Notes: generated from the letters alone by a model not told the origin. 50,915 nucleotides of DNA from CAKRJP01 sp963589425 (GCA_963589425.1 CAVAKZ010000013.1:1-50915), one strand, 5' to 3'. Positions 15,928 through 25,193 are shown, counted from the stretch's first letter. A program made the numbers and translations.

Positions 15928-18504
15928 TTAATTTTTTAAGAAGAAAAAGTTGTCCACGCGGTTGTCTGTATCGAACATATTGTTGTACTGGATCATTTGG
16001 TATTGTCTGATCAGTTCTGTGTACTGGGACTCTTCCCCGTTTGCATGCAGCACGCCATCGTCTCCCTGGTAGCAGATGGCGGAGATGATGGGTACCTTCT
16101 TCATTAGATCCAGCAGGTACTTATTGTAGCCTGTCATTTTATTCCCTGATAGCTTTAAGAGGTAGGAGGAGAGGTAATTAGCACTCATGTCCAAGGTCTC
16201 TTCTTCGATATCGTAGTTGGCCCAGATCACATAGGGGACCTGATACATTTTGGCGGTATCCTCTGTGTTAAGGCTGGTGGTAGACTGGCCCATAAGTTCA
16301 TCGTAGACGCTGTCTGTAAATCCCGGCTGGTGGTCTCCGAACATAACGATTAGGGTAGGTTCCTTTACCTTTGAAAAATAGTTAATCAGATTTTCAAGGG
16401 CAGTGTCTGATAGCTTGATCAGGTTTAGATATTGGGTGATCTGATCGTTGGCATTTTCCGGTTTGGTTACCTGGATGCTTTCGTCTACCAGCCCGTGAGT
16501 TCCAAGATAGCCTCCATGATTTTGCATAGTTACGGTAAATTCATAGAAAGGATCCTTGTTTTCCTGACGCTGCTTTTCATACTCTGAAATCAAACGATTA
16601 AAATCTGTTTCATCGGAAATAAATTCCCGCACATAGGTATTGTTAGAGAAATCATCCTGAGAGATAAAATCGGTAAAGCCAAGAAGAGGGTAAACAGTAG
16701 GCCTGTTCCAGCCATCGCTGTAATAGGGGTGAATGGCAATATCTCCGCTGTATCCTTGGTCTCTCAGCGTCCAAGTAAGAGAACCGGTCTTAGTCTTTAG
16801 GTAACTGTTGTAGGGAATGGATCTTGCAGGGAAGAAGGAAATGGAATTTCCGGTGAGAAATTCAAATTCCGTGTTGGCAGTATTGCCCCCAAGAACTGAT
16901 ACGTAAAGGTGGCCTTTTACTGTATTTTCTGTAAGATTGTGAATAAAAGGCATGTAGTCTTCAGTGGTTTCGATGTCTGCATCTACCGCAAGGTCTGAGA
17001 AGGATTCATTCATAATAGCGATAATATTGGGTTTGGTTGCTTCAGAATCATCTGAGCCTTTGTCAGATCGGTAGTCTTTAGTAAGTTCCTCCACTGCTTC
17101 TACAGAATATCCGGAAGGTTTCTCTACTACATAGTAGGTCCAGGTTAATAAGTAGGACAGGGCAGAACCATTTTGTGCATAATCTCTTTCCGGCATCCAT
17201 ACGCTTACGGTAATATCTAAATCCTTCATAAGACTGGTATGAAAGAAGATACCGTAGGTTCCACTTGTCAGCAGGGCAGTAGTTGCTAGGAGAAGAATCC
17301 GTTTCTTGATCTTAAGGCCTCGGTAGGTTCCTACTGTCATAAGCAGGCAGATATAGGTCACAGCCAGCACTGTGGCCCATACAGCATCAAATCCCAGGCT
17401 GTAGCTATACTGGTTGGCTACGTTTTTTGCAGTGCCAATGGAGGCAAAATCCGCAGCTACAATAGGAGAACCTCTGAAATTCCACACAAAATAGTTGGCC
17501 AATCCCAGAAGATAGGTGGTTAATACAGTCAGAACCGAAGCATATTTTGTGCAGTTGCTGATAAGATAAAAAATCAGCAGGACCAGGGTGTACAAAAACA
17601 GATTAATTGGCCCTTGAAGGTAAGTAAGCTGATCAATAAAATCCTCCAGATTGTAGGAGGAGAACCTCTGCATGATAAAGTAGGAAACTAAGGGGGTCAG
17701 TATAAAGAGACCTCTGGATAAAAGGCAGGTTAAGCTTCCTGGACTTAATCGTTTATGGGATAGCCTTCCAGGCAGGGGAGGGATATTTTCCGATAGGCTT
17801 CTCATTTTGTGGCGGAAGCTTAAGTTATACCAATTAAGGACAAAAATCCCGGCAAGTCCTAATAATAGAATCATTGCCCCCATGTCCCCCAGACAGTAGG
17901 TATTGTACTTAAAGGTAGCTACCATTCGGTGATCATTCCTTACTCCATCGATATTTAGGAATCCAAAGAGGAAGGATCGATTTTTGGAGAGACATAATTT
18001 GCAGGAGGCATCGGCAGTGGTATCCACGTCCTTGGTTTCGATCACTAAGCTATATACCTGCCCCTTCTCCAATTGGGAAGCCATGGAAAATTCGGTCCAG
18101 AAGGCTGTTTCTGTCTGGGTGAGAGAGGAGAGAAAGGTTTGCCTGGAAGCCAGTTTTTCTCCTGAGGAATCTTCGATGGATAGAATCAGACGACCCTTTA
18201 GGTTTACCAGATTTTCAATGTCAAATTTAATATAAACATTCTGTAGATCGGATTGCTTGGCTACGAAATATTGTCTGATTTCCTGGCTTTCCTTGTTGGT
18301 GAGATCATAGTCTGACTCAAACATATTGATGGCATAGTATTCTCTTACTTCGTAGAAGGAACCATGCCTTGCAATGACCAGGCACAGGCTGGCAAAAAGT
18401 AAAAGAAGTAATAGAATTTGCTTTAGGGAAATATAGTTTCCGTTAATTAAGGGGAACCACCGGTTCCCCCAAAATTTTGATTTATGTTGATCTTTTGAAT
18501 TCAT
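15928..18504 (-). CDS. LTA synthase-family membrane sulfatase-like transferase
   Basis: 858 residues, longer than typical LtaS (about 650). One helix near residues 28-48 is followed by about 150 extracytoplasmic residues (a beta-rich stretch), then several more helices between about 205 and 420, then an extracytoplasmic sulfatase-type domain from about 490. That domain has IIAIMNESFSDL (metal-binding Glu), GGNTANTEFEF with T542 in the place of the LtaS nucleophile, and VMFGDHQPGF. It probably transfers phosphoglycerol or a similar group to an envelope glycan or glycolipid. Last gene of the pncB-ddl-murF operon, 23 bp after murF. Its exact product (LTA primase, synthase or glycan phosphoglycerol transferase) is not decidable here. 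Confidence 0.85.
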   Translation of the reverse strand: MNSKDQHKSKFWGNRWFPLINGNYISLKQILLLLLLFASLCLVIARHGSFYEVREYYAINMFESDYDLTNKESQEIRQYFVAKQSDLQNVYIKFDIENLVNLKGRLILSIEDSSGEKLASRQTFLSSLTQTETAFWTEFSMASQLEKGQVYSLVIETKDVDTTADASCKLCLSKNRSFLFGFLNIDGVRNDHRMVATFKYNTYCLGDMGAMILLLGLAGIFVLNWYNLSFRHKMRSLSENIPPLPGRLSHKRLSPGSLTCLLSRGLFILTPLVSYFIMQRFSSYNLEDFIDQLTYLQGPINLFLYTLVLLIFYLISNCTKYASVLTVLTTYLLGLANYFVWNFRGSPIVAADFASIGTAKNVANQYSYSLGFDAVWATVLAVTYICLLMTVGTYRGLKIKKRILLLATTALLTSGTYGIFFHTSLMKDLDITVSVWMPERDYAQNGSALSYLLTWTYYVVEKPSGYSVEAVEELTKDYRSDKGSDDSEATKPNIIAIMNESFSDLAVDADIETTEDYMPFIHNLTENTVKGHLYVSVLGGNTANTEFEFLTGNSISFFPARSIPYNSYLKTKTGSLTWTLRDQGYSGDIAIHPYYSDGWNRPTVYPLLGFTDFISQDDFSNNTYVREFISDETDFNRLISEYEKQRQENKDPFYEFTVTMQNHGGYLGTHGLVDESIQVTKPENANDQITQYLNLIKLSDTALENLINYFSKVKEPTLIVMFGDHQPGFTDSVYDELMGQSTTSLNTEDTAKMYQVPYVIWANYDIEEETLDMSANYLSSYLLKLSGNKMTGYNKYLLDLMKKVPIISAICYQGDDGVLHANGEESQYTELIRQYQMIQYNNMFDTDNRVDNFFFLKN

Positions 18505-18527
18505 AATCCTATCTCGATTTTAGTGTT

Positions 18528-19892
18528 TTAGAAATCTTCCAAAGCAGAAACAATTTCCGGAAAATTCATGCCGTGGGATGCTTTTACCAGACAATTGTCT
18601 CCCTCTTTAATGATTTCTTTGCTGGCTTTAAGAAATTCTTCCTTGCTTTCAAACCAGTGGGTCTCGCAGCCGACAGATGCACCTTCGGCCAAGGCCTTAG
18701 ACATAGGGCCGATGGCGCATACTACATCTACTCCGGTCTCAGAAGCGTAGGTGCCGACTTCCCTGTGAAGGGAAGAAGCATCCTCCCCTAATTCTCCCAT
18801 ATCTCCAAGAATTGCAACTTTTCGGCCAAGACCCATGTTTAATACATCGATAGAAGCCTTCATGGAAATTGGATTTGCATTGTAACAGTCATCTAAAATA
18901 ATCAGATGGTCGGTTTTAATAATATGGTTTCTTCCGGGAATCGATGGAAGGCTTTCAATACCAGTCTTGATTTCTTCCGATGTAAGTCCCAAGGTAAATC
19001 CTACGGCAGCCCCGGCTAGAGCATTAGATACCATATGAAGTCCCGGTACTGGTACCAAGCAGTTAAAGCTTTGTCCGTCTTTTAAATGAATGGTGCAGGC
19101 AGTTCCCTTTAAGCCCTGAGACTCTATATGATCTGCGTAAAAATCATTATCAGGTGTGGTGCCAAAGAGGGTAGGGGTCACTCCTTTAACTGGCCCCATT
19201 TTTGCCAAAAGATCATCGTCTCCATTTAAGATGATGGTTCCTCTGTCTTTCATGTCCTGAATCATCTGGGATTTCTCCTGGAGGATTCCCTCTCTGGTTT
19301 TGAAAAATTCCAAATGTGCCACGCCAATATTGGTGAGAAGGCAGATATCTGGTTGGGATACAGAAGAAAGTCTGCGCATTTCCCCGAAATGATTAACACC
19401 CATCTCTAACACAGCAATCTCATGGGACTCGTTCATCTCAAAAATTGTAATAGGAAGTCCCCACTCGTTGTTGAAATTCCCTAGGGTTTTGTGAACAGAA
19501 TACTTTTGGGATAGAACAGAGGCAACCATTTCCTTGGTGCTGGTTTTTCCTACACTTCCGCTGATACCAACCACCTTTACGTCAAAGGAATTTCTATATA
19601 ATTTGGCAATGTCAAGGAGAGCCTGGCCTGTAGATTCCACTAGAATATAAGGAAAGTCAGTATCCCCCAAGTCTTCGTGGGATACGACACAGAGGGCTCC
19701 CTTTTCGATGGTATCGGGAATAAATTTATGGGCATTAACCTTTACTCCGTCAATGGCTACAAAGAGGTCTCCTTTTTTTACCTTTCGACTATCAATAACC
19801 ACTCCTTCGACTTCTATATCAAGAAGAGAAGTGTCTCCGTGGTAGCTTCCTCGGCAAGCCTCAGTAATATTTCTTAAACTTAAATTTTTCAT
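18528..19892 (-). CDS. murF: UDP-MurNAc-tripeptide D-alanyl-D-alanine ligase
   Basis: 454 residues from the ATG at 19892; an in-frame TTG at 19907 lies in the ribosome binding site (TTGGAG) and is rejected. MurF adds D-Ala-D-Ala to the UDP-muramyl tripeptide in the cytoplasm, the last soluble peptidoglycan precursor step. Motifs: N-terminal VVIDSRKVKKGDLFVAI, P-loop GISGSVGKTSTKEM, LEMGVNHFGEM, and LDDCYNANPISM in the C-terminal part. It lies 22 bp after ddl, which makes its D-Ala-D-Ala substrate, so the two are functionally paired. Confidence 0.96.
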   Translation of the reverse strand: MKNLSLRNITEACRGSYHGDTSLLDIEVEGVVIDSRKVKKGDLFVAIDGVKVNAHKFIPDTIEKGALCVVSHEDLGDTDFPYILVESTGQALLDIAKLYRNSFDVKVVGISGSVGKTSTKEMVASVLSQKYSVHKTLGNFNNEWGLPITIFEMNESHEIAVLEMGVNHFGEMRRLSSVSQPDICLLTNIGVAHLEFFKTREGILQEKSQMIQDMKDRGTIILNGDDDLLAKMGPVKGVTPTLFGTTPDNDFYADHIESQGLKGTACTIHLKDGQSFNCLVPVPGLHMVSNALAGAAVGFTLGLTSEEIKTGIESLPSIPGRNHIIKTDHLIILDDCYNANPISMKASIDVLNMGLGRKVAILGDMGELGEDASSLHREVGTYASETGVDVVCAIGPMSKALAEGASVGCETHWFESKEEFLKASKEIIKEGDNCLVKASHGMNFPEIVSALEDF

Positions 19893-19914
19893 AAATAAAA
19901 TCTCCAAAAGGTAT

Positions 19915-20979
19915 TTAGTTCGAGTAGCGGGCTTCTATGGATTTTTGAATAATAAGCTCACAGAACTCTCCGTATTCATATCCGGCAGCCTTGGCAGCCT
20001 TTGGAAGTAGGCTGGCAGAAGTCATGCCAGGAAGAGAATTAACTTCCAGGCAGTAAATATCTCCAGTATTGTTGTCTACAATAAAATCTGCTCTGGAGTA
20101 TACATCTAGCCGTAGGGCTGCAAATGCGCGTTCTCCAGCGTCCTGGATAAAGGCGGTCTCTTCCTTTGTGAGGGACTGGGCAGGGCAAATTTCAGATGCT
20201 CCGCCAAGCTGGTATTTATTTACATAGTCAAAGACTCCGTTGGCGGGGATGATTTCTACGATAGGAAGAGCCTTTCCATCTAGAATTCCGCAGGCATACT
20301 CTCTGCCGTCAATAAAGGGTTCGATAACCACTTCATCTTCCTTCTCAAAAGAAAGTTTCATAGCATCTTTATATTCTTCCTCAGTGTGTACAATATGAAC
20401 ACCGATACTAGAACCGCCGGAGCAAGGTTTTACTACTACTGGCAAGTGTATACCTAGTTTGTCAAGAGAAATATCTTTATCTACTGCAAATACATGGGTT
20501 CCGTCTGGTGTTGGAACATTTTGATATTTAAAGATTTCCTTGGTAACTCCCTTGTCCATAGAAAGGGCACAACCTAAGGAGTTGGGACCTGTATAGCGGA
20601 TTCCAAGCACATCGAAGGTGGCCTGTAACTTTCCATTTTCTCCAAGACTTCCATGGAGCGCCATAAAGGTAATATCTGCTAAAGAACAAAGCTTAAGTAC
20701 ATTAGGGCCTAGATAACTGGTGGAATCTCCCGGACGAGATTCCCAAAGAGCATCAAGGTCAGGCTCAGTCACCTGAATGTCTGCGGCGATGTTAAGTCCT
20801 CCGTCAGGAGCGTCAAAAAGTTCCTCCAAGTGGTCAGGATCATAGTCAATTCCAAGGAAAGCATCTAAAAGATAGGCCTTGTGTCCCCGGTCTCTTAGCG
20901 CCTTGCAGATGCTGGCACCAGAATTTAATGATACATCTCTTTCGTTGCTATAGCCTCCGGCTAATACAATAATTTTCAT
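19915..20979 (-). CDS. ddl: D-alanine--D-alanine ligase
   Basis: 354 residues, an ATP-grasp enzyme that joins two D-alanines for peptidoglycan. Visible are the N-terminal LAGGYSNERDVSLNSG, MALHGSLGENGKLQ, PVVVKPCSGGSSIGVHIV (ATP-binding loop) and the C-terminal CLEVNSLPGMTSASLLPKAA metal-binding stretch. AAGGAG precedes the ATG. The SIGVHIV loop and C-terminal motif look standard for D-Ala-D-Ala ligases; whether it tolerates D-lactate cannot be told from reading. It is 29 bp after pncB. Confidence 0.95.
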   Translation of the reverse strand: MKIIVLAGGYSNERDVSLNSGASICKALRDRGHKAYLLDAFLGIDYDPDHLEELFDAPDGGLNIAADIQVTEPDLDALWESRPGDSTSYLGPNVLKLCSLADITFMALHGSLGENGKLQATFDVLGIRYTGPNSLGCALSMDKGVTKEIFKYQNVPTPDGTHVFAVDKDISLDKLGIHLPVVVKPCSGGSSIGVHIVHTEEEYKDAMKLSFEKEDEVVIEPFIDGREYACGILDGKALPIVEIIPANGVFDYVNKYQLGGASEICPAQSLTKEETAFIQDAGERAFAALRLDVYSRADFIVDNNTGDIYCLEVNSLPGMTSASLLPKAAKAAGYEYGEFCELIIQKSIEARYSN

Positions 20980-21008
20980 GGTAAAATCTCCTTATTAATT
21001 GTGATTAA

Positions 21009-22463
21009 CTATTCCGTGATATGAGTCTCCCCTAAAAGTCGTTGCTTTTCATCATAAAGCTTCTGAGACAGGTCTACATAAACCTGGTGAGGATAGAATA
21101 GACGAAGGGTCTCCTCCCAGAGGGTGTCTTTTTCTTCCTTGCAATAAGCGGCAATCTCTCTGACACTAGGAGATTGGTAAATGCACTCCCCGTTTCTGAA
21201 AATTGGCACTAAAATTTCCTTGACAGTGTAGGAACCTCCAGCTAGCTTTGTTTTTTTCCAAGTATCCTGAGGGTCGAAAAGTAAAAGGTCTTTTGTTTCA
21301 TCAATTACCTCGTCTGAGAAACAGATTAAATCCGCCTTAATCTTTCCACTGTCTTTTTCATAGATCCGGTAAATGGTTTTGTTTCCCGGATTGGTAATCT
21401 TCTCGGAATTCTCTGAAATCTTAATCTTAGGAACCAGCTTGCCTTCCTTATTCTCAATGGCAGCCAGTTTGTAAACGCCGCCGAAGGATGGGCAATCTTT
21501 GGAAGTAATTAAATTGGTTCCAACACCCCAAGAGTCAATGGCAGCTCCCTGCATTTTTAAATCATGGAGAAGATATTCATCCAAATCATTAGAAGCGCAG
21601 ATCGTAGCATCCTCAAAACCTGCTGCATCCAGCATTTTTCTAGCTTTTTTTGACAAATAAGCCAAATCTCCGCTGTCTAAGCGAATGCCGTATTTTGTGA
21701 ATTCTCTTCCGGAATCTTTAAACTCCTGGAATACTCGAATAGCGTTTGGAACACCGGATTTTAAGGTGTCATAGGTGTCTACTAACAGGGTGCAGTTGTC
21801 TGGGTAAAGCTCTGCATAGGCTTTAAAAGCAGAATACTCATCTGGAAAACTCATGATCCAGCTGTGGGCATGGGTGCCCATTACAGGAACATCAAATTCC
21901 TTTCCTGCCAACACATTGGAGGTTCCAACGCAACCGCCGATCATGGCAGCCCTTGCCCCATAAAGACCGGCATCCGGTCCCTGAGCCCTTCTAAGACCAA
22001 ACTCCATAATGCCGTCTCCCTGAGCTGCATATACAATACGGGAGGTTTTCGTGGCAATTAATGACTGATGATTTACAATATTGAGAATGGCTGTCTCCAC
22101 CAGTTGTGCCTCCATAATAGGGGCAATTACCTTAACCAAGGGCTCTCTGGGAAATACTACAGTGCCCTCAGGAATAGCATAGATATCTCCGGTAAAATGA
22201 AAACCACTAAGATAGTGAAGAAAATCCTCACTAAAGATGCCTAAGCCTCTAAGATAATCTACATCTTCATAAGTGAAATTTAGGTTCTTAATATAATTAA
22301 TGACCTGATCTAAACCGGCGCAAATGGAGTAGCCGTTGCCGCAGGGATTCTGGCGGAAAAATACATCAAATACAACCTTTTCATTCTGGCCTTTTTCGTA
22401 ATAGCCCTGCATCATTGTAAGTTCATACAAATCAGTAAGAAGTGTCAGATCTTGTCTATTCAT
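21009..22463 (-). CDS. pncB: Nicotinate phosphoribosyltransferase
   Basis: 484 residues, in the long NAPRTase class. It converts nicotinate and PRPP to nicotinate mononucleotide, the salvage entry to NAD. Conserved stretches: LTDLYELTMMQGYY at residues 8-21, DVFFRQNPCGNGYSICAGL, EFGLRRAQGPDAGLYGARAA with the catalytic-site arginines, GTHAHSWIMSF, and IRLDSGDLAYLSK. First gene of a minus-strand operon with ddl, murF and the LTA-synthase-like gene. A near-consensus promoter and a leader inverted repeat lie upstream, suggesting niacin- or growth-linked control. Confidence 0.95.
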   Translation of the reverse strand: MNRQDLTLLTDLYELTMMQGYYEKGQNEKVVFDVFFRQNPCGNGYSICAGLDQVINYIKNLNFTYEDVDYLRGLGIFSEDFLHYLSGFHFTGDIYAIPEGTVVFPREPLVKVIAPIMEAQLVETAILNIVNHQSLIATKTSRIVYAAQGDGIMEFGLRRAQGPDAGLYGARAAMIGGCVGTSNVLAGKEFDVPVMGTHAHSWIMSFPDEYSAFKAYAELYPDNCTLLVDTYDTLKSGVPNAIRVFQEFKDSGREFTKYGIRLDSGDLAYLSKKARKMLDAAGFEDATICASNDLDEYLLHDLKMQGAAIDSWGVGTNLITSKDCPSFGGVYKLAAIENKEGKLVPKIKISENSEKITNPGNKTIYRIYEKDSGKIKADLICFSDEVIDETKDLLLFDPQDTWKKTKLAGGSYTVKEILVPIFRNGECIYQSPSVREIAAYCKEEKDTLWEETLRLFYPHQVYVDLSQKLYDEKQRLLGETHITE

Positions 22464-22485
22464 TTTAGCACGCCCTTTCTAAGAA

Positions 22486-22515
22486 GGTTTATCAAAGGAA
22501 CTAGTTTGGTAAACC
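22486..22515. promoter_or_regulatory. Inverted repeat in the pncB leader
   Basis: GGTTTATCAAA (22486-22496) and TTTGGTAAACC (22505-22515) pair over 11 positions (one G-T) with an 8-bp spacer. It sits between the predicted -10 and the pncB start. It could be an operator for a niacin-responsive repressor or a 5'-UTR hairpin; I could not match it to a known consensus. Confidence 0.45.
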
Positions 22516-22545
22516 GTTCTATAGATTCTTTTCAAAGTTCTTTAC

Positions 22546-22574
22546 ATTATAACACTCGGAGAAAGAAATGTAAA
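22546..22574 (-). promoter_or_regulatory. Promoter of the pncB-ddl-murF operon
   Basis: On the minus strand TTTACA (22569-22574) and TATAAT (22546-22551) are 17 nt apart, with an extended -10 TG. It points at pncB. Confidence 0.75.
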
Positions 22575-22577
22575 AGA

Positions 22578-22606
22578 AAAGGGACGATTATGTGAAACGT
22601 CCCTTT
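22578..22606 (-). terminator. Terminator after plsC
   Basis: AAAGGGACG (22578-22586) pairs with CGTCCCTTT (22598-22606) around an 11-nt loop; reading the minus strand it is followed by TTCTTTTA. It ends the malQ-plsC transcript just before the pncB promoter. Confidence 0.7.
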
Positions 22607-22627
22607 AAAATAGTTGACTATATTTTG

Positions 22628-23362
22628 TTATACCAAGGCTTGGTTTTTTGCCAAAGTTTCTTTAATGATAGTTTGGCAGGTATTTGCCAAATTCTTCTTT
22701 TCTTCCCTAGTCAGTTCATTTGGATAAATAGGACTTCCATATTCTAAGACTACATGGGTTTTCTTCATGCGAGGAAAATGAGCCTCAAAAATTTCTACTG
22801 TGTTATTTAGGCTCATTGGAACAATAGGGCAGCCGGTTTTTTCAGCAATCTTAAAAGATCCCTGGTGGAAGGTAAGAAGAGAACCTTCTTCTCCCTTGTT
22901 TCTGGTTCCTTCTGGGAAAATGCAAATGGAAATTCCCTGCTTAACATAGTCGATGGCCTGAAGGATAGTCTTTAAGCCTTCCTTCATATTTTCCCGGTCT
23001 AAGAATAGACAGTAGAGGCGTTTCATCCAAACCCGAAGGATAGGATACTGAAGCATCTCTTTTTTTGCTACATAGCCGGTAAGATTCTTGCATCTAGAAT
23101 AGGTGACTAAAATATCAAAATAGCTTCGATGGTTACCTATAAAAAGTACAGCACCTTCTGGAATATTTTCCTCCCCAATGACGGTGACATCTACGCCGGC
23201 AATGGCTAGGATGGCCCGGAAGGCCCACTGGACAATGCGAAGACTCTGGTAGTCGCAGGTTTTCTTGCTGACTTTGCTAATAAGCCACTCAAGGCCTAGG
23301 ATAGGGAGGCCTAAGATCAAAAATAAGAGTAGGAATAGGACAACGCCTATAAATCGTATCAT
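22628..23362 (-). CDS. plsC: 1-acyl-sn-glycerol-3-phosphate acyltransferase
   Basis: 244 residues from the ATG at 23362, nine bases after AAGGAG; an upstream in-frame TTG at 23401 lacks a site. It acylates lysophosphatidic acid to phosphatidic acid in membrane lipid synthesis. N-terminal helix (residues 2-24, FIGVVLFLLLFLILGLPILG), acyltransferase motif I GNHRSYFDI with the NHxxxxD catalytic pair, and FPEGTRNKG (motif III), then GCPIVPMSL. Probably cotranscribed with malQ, 92 bp upstream. Confidence 0.92.
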   Translation of the reverse strand: MIRFIGVVLFLLLFLILGLPILGLEWLISKVSKKTCDYQSLRIVQWAFRAILAIAGVDVTVIGEENIPEGAVLFIGNHRSYFDILVTYSRCKNLTGYVAKKEMLQYPILRVWMKRLYCLFLDRENMKEGLKTILQAIDYVKQGISICIFPEGTRNKGEEGSLLTFHQGSFKIAEKTGCPIVPMSLNNTVEIFEAHFPRMKKTHVVLEYGSPIYPNELTREEKKNLANTCQTIIKETLAKNQALV

Positions 23363-23401
23363 GCCACAAATCTCCTTGTGTTTTATTTGTAGATCCAGCA
23401 A

Positions 23402-23446
23402 TTGTGAAACGTGAAATCCAGTTTGCTTTTTTGATATGTTTCACAA
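23402..23446 (-). repeat. Inverted repeat between malQ and plsC
   Basis: TTGTGAAAC (23402-23410) and GTTTCACAA (23438-23446) are perfect inverted copies 27 bp apart in the malQ-plsC gap. With no T run it does not look like a full terminator; it may set plsC expression relative to malQ. Confidence 0.4.
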
Positions 23447-23454
23447 AATGTCGA

Positions 23455-25044
23455 TTAAGAAAGACTAGAAGACTCCTCTTGGGGATTTGTGGAAGCTTCT
23501 GCGCTTTCAGGCTCCTCTTTGGGGGCTGCTTTTTCGGTGTAGCGGCCGTAGAGGATGTTTAGGTCCTTTAGGCTTTGGGCCATGGAGGAGGTAAGGTCAG
23601 ACTTTTTAAAACGCCAGCTCCAGTTGTTTTGGGCGTAGCCTGGGCGGTTCATACGGCCTTCGCTACCACAACATAGGACATCTTGCAGTGGGATGATTGC
23701 ATATTTAGCTACGCTGGCGATACAGGTTCTTATGAGGCTATGACTTATAGGCTCTGTGGAGGTATTTCTTGTGTAGATTCGCACCTTTTCCTGACAGTCT
23801 TTTTTTAAGCTGCTAAACCAGCCCATGGTGGTATCATTGTCATGGGTACCAGTGTAGCATACATAATTGGAGGATTCATAATTGTGAGGCAGGTAATCGC
23901 TATCCTCTGTGGATTCGAATGCGAACTGCAATACCTTCATTCCAGGGAAGTTGAAATGTTTTCTAAGGGCGGTTACTTCGTCTGTGATAACTCCAAGGTC
24001 CTCAGCAACGATTGGAAGATTTTCCCCTAAAGCATATTTGACAGCTTCAAATAATTCATAGCCCGGTGTCTTAACCCATTCGCCATTGATAGCAGTTTCT
24101 TCACCATATGGTACATTCCAGCAAGCTTCAAATCCCCTGAAATGATCGACACGGAGAAGATCTACAGATTTTAATTGATGGCGGATACGGCTGATCCACC
24201 AGCCAAAGTTCTCATTGCGGTGGGCGTCCCAATTATAAATTGGATTCCCCCAAAGCTGTCCTGTTGCACAGAAATAATCTGGTGGAACTCCGGCAACCTT
24301 TGTAGGATATCCTCTGGAATCTAATTGGAATAAGTGCTTGTTACTCCATACATCGGCGCTGTCCATAGATACAAAAATCGGGATATCTCCCATAATCTGA
24401 ATCTCTTTTTTGTTGGCATACTCTTTTAATTCGTGCCATTGGGAGAAGAAGATAAATTGCAAAAATTCATAATATTCAATAGAATTTGTAAGGTCTACCC
24501 GAAGCTTTGCCACAAAGGTAGGGCTTGGAATACGGTATTCCTCGTCCCATTCTAACCAGCTAGCACCTCCATTTTCATCCTTGCAAGCCATGAAAAGTGC
24601 ATAATCTTCTAACCAGTAGAGTTCCTCGTGGATAAAAGCGAGGAAATTATTTTCAAAATCTCCAAAGCTTCCGCGGTCTGCCTGGTAACGCTTAAAAGCA
24701 GTCTTAAAAATCTTATTCTTCCATGAAATTACGGTTCCATAATCTACCTGGTCCGGCTTGCTTTTAGGGCAATCCTTTAAATCAGCTGCAGTAAGAAAAC
24801 CTAATACAATAAGGTAATCCGGTGAAATCAACAGGGGCTGTCCCGCAAAAGCTGAGAAGCTCTGGTAAGGAGAATCTCCAAAGCCTGTGTGGGAAAGAGG
24901 CAGTATCTGCCAAAGATGTTGTCCGGCTTCCTCCAAAAAATCTACAAACTCATATGCAGATTTTCCCAAATCTCCGATTCCGTAAGGAGAGGGAAGAGAG
25001 GTTGGGTGCAATAAAATTCCGGACACTCTGTTATTTGTATTCAT
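23455..25044 (-). CDS. malQ: 4-alpha-glucanotransferase (amylomaltase)
   Basis: 529 residues from the ATG at 25044, preceded by AAGGAGGA; an in-frame upstream start at 25077 has no site. GH77 enzyme that disproportionates maltodextrins or trims glycogen-derived oligosaccharides. Motifs: SGILLHPTSLPSPYGIGDLG at the N terminus, DIPIFVSMDSADVW, LLRVDHFRGFEACW (nucleophile Asp), IVAEDLGVITDEV (acid/base Glu) and YTGTHDNDTTMGW. The last about 25 residues (KEEPESAEASTNPQEESSS) are a low-complexity acidic/Ser tail beyond the usual end near YTEKA. No other maltose genes lie nearby. Confidence 0.95.
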   Translation of the reverse strand: MNTNNRVSGILLHPTSLPSPYGIGDLGKSAYEFVDFLEEAGQHLWQILPLSHTGFGDSPYQSFSAFAGQPLLISPDYLIVLGFLTAADLKDCPKSKPDQVDYGTVISWKNKIFKTAFKRYQADRGSFGDFENNFLAFIHEELYWLEDYALFMACKDENGGASWLEWDEEYRIPSPTFVAKLRVDLTNSIEYYEFLQFIFFSQWHELKEYANKKEIQIMGDIPIFVSMDSADVWSNKHLFQLDSRGYPTKVAGVPPDYFCATGQLWGNPIYNWDAHRNENFGWWISRIRHQLKSVDLLRVDHFRGFEACWNVPYGEETAINGEWVKTPGYELFEAVKYALGENLPIVAEDLGVITDEVTALRKHFNFPGMKVLQFAFESTEDSDYLPHNYESSNYVCYTGTHDNDTTMGWFSSLKKDCQEKVRIYTRNTSTEPISHSLIRTCIASVAKYAIIPLQDVLCCGSEGRMNRPGYAQNNWSWRFKKSDLTSSMAQSLKDLNILYGRYTEKAAPKEEPESAEASTNPQEESSSLS

Positions 25045-25153
25045 AACGTTCCTCCTTAAAAATAACGATAGGGACATTTTAACATATTTTTTCCTTTTTT
25101 TACATAAATGTGCTAAAATACAAATAGTATTGTTAAAAAAGTCGCTATTGTTT

Positions 25154-25166
25154 CAAGTGCCACTTG
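25154..25166. promoter_or_regulatory. Palindrome in the malQ-ispE divergent region
   Basis: CAAGTGCCACTTG is a 6+1+6 palindrome, flanked by GTTT and TAAAC that extend the symmetry with one extra base. It lies 27 bp before ispE and 109 bp before malQ. Possible operator for either gene; regulator unknown. Confidence 0.35.
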
Positions 25167-25193
25167 TAAACCATAACGAAAGAGGAGCATAGT

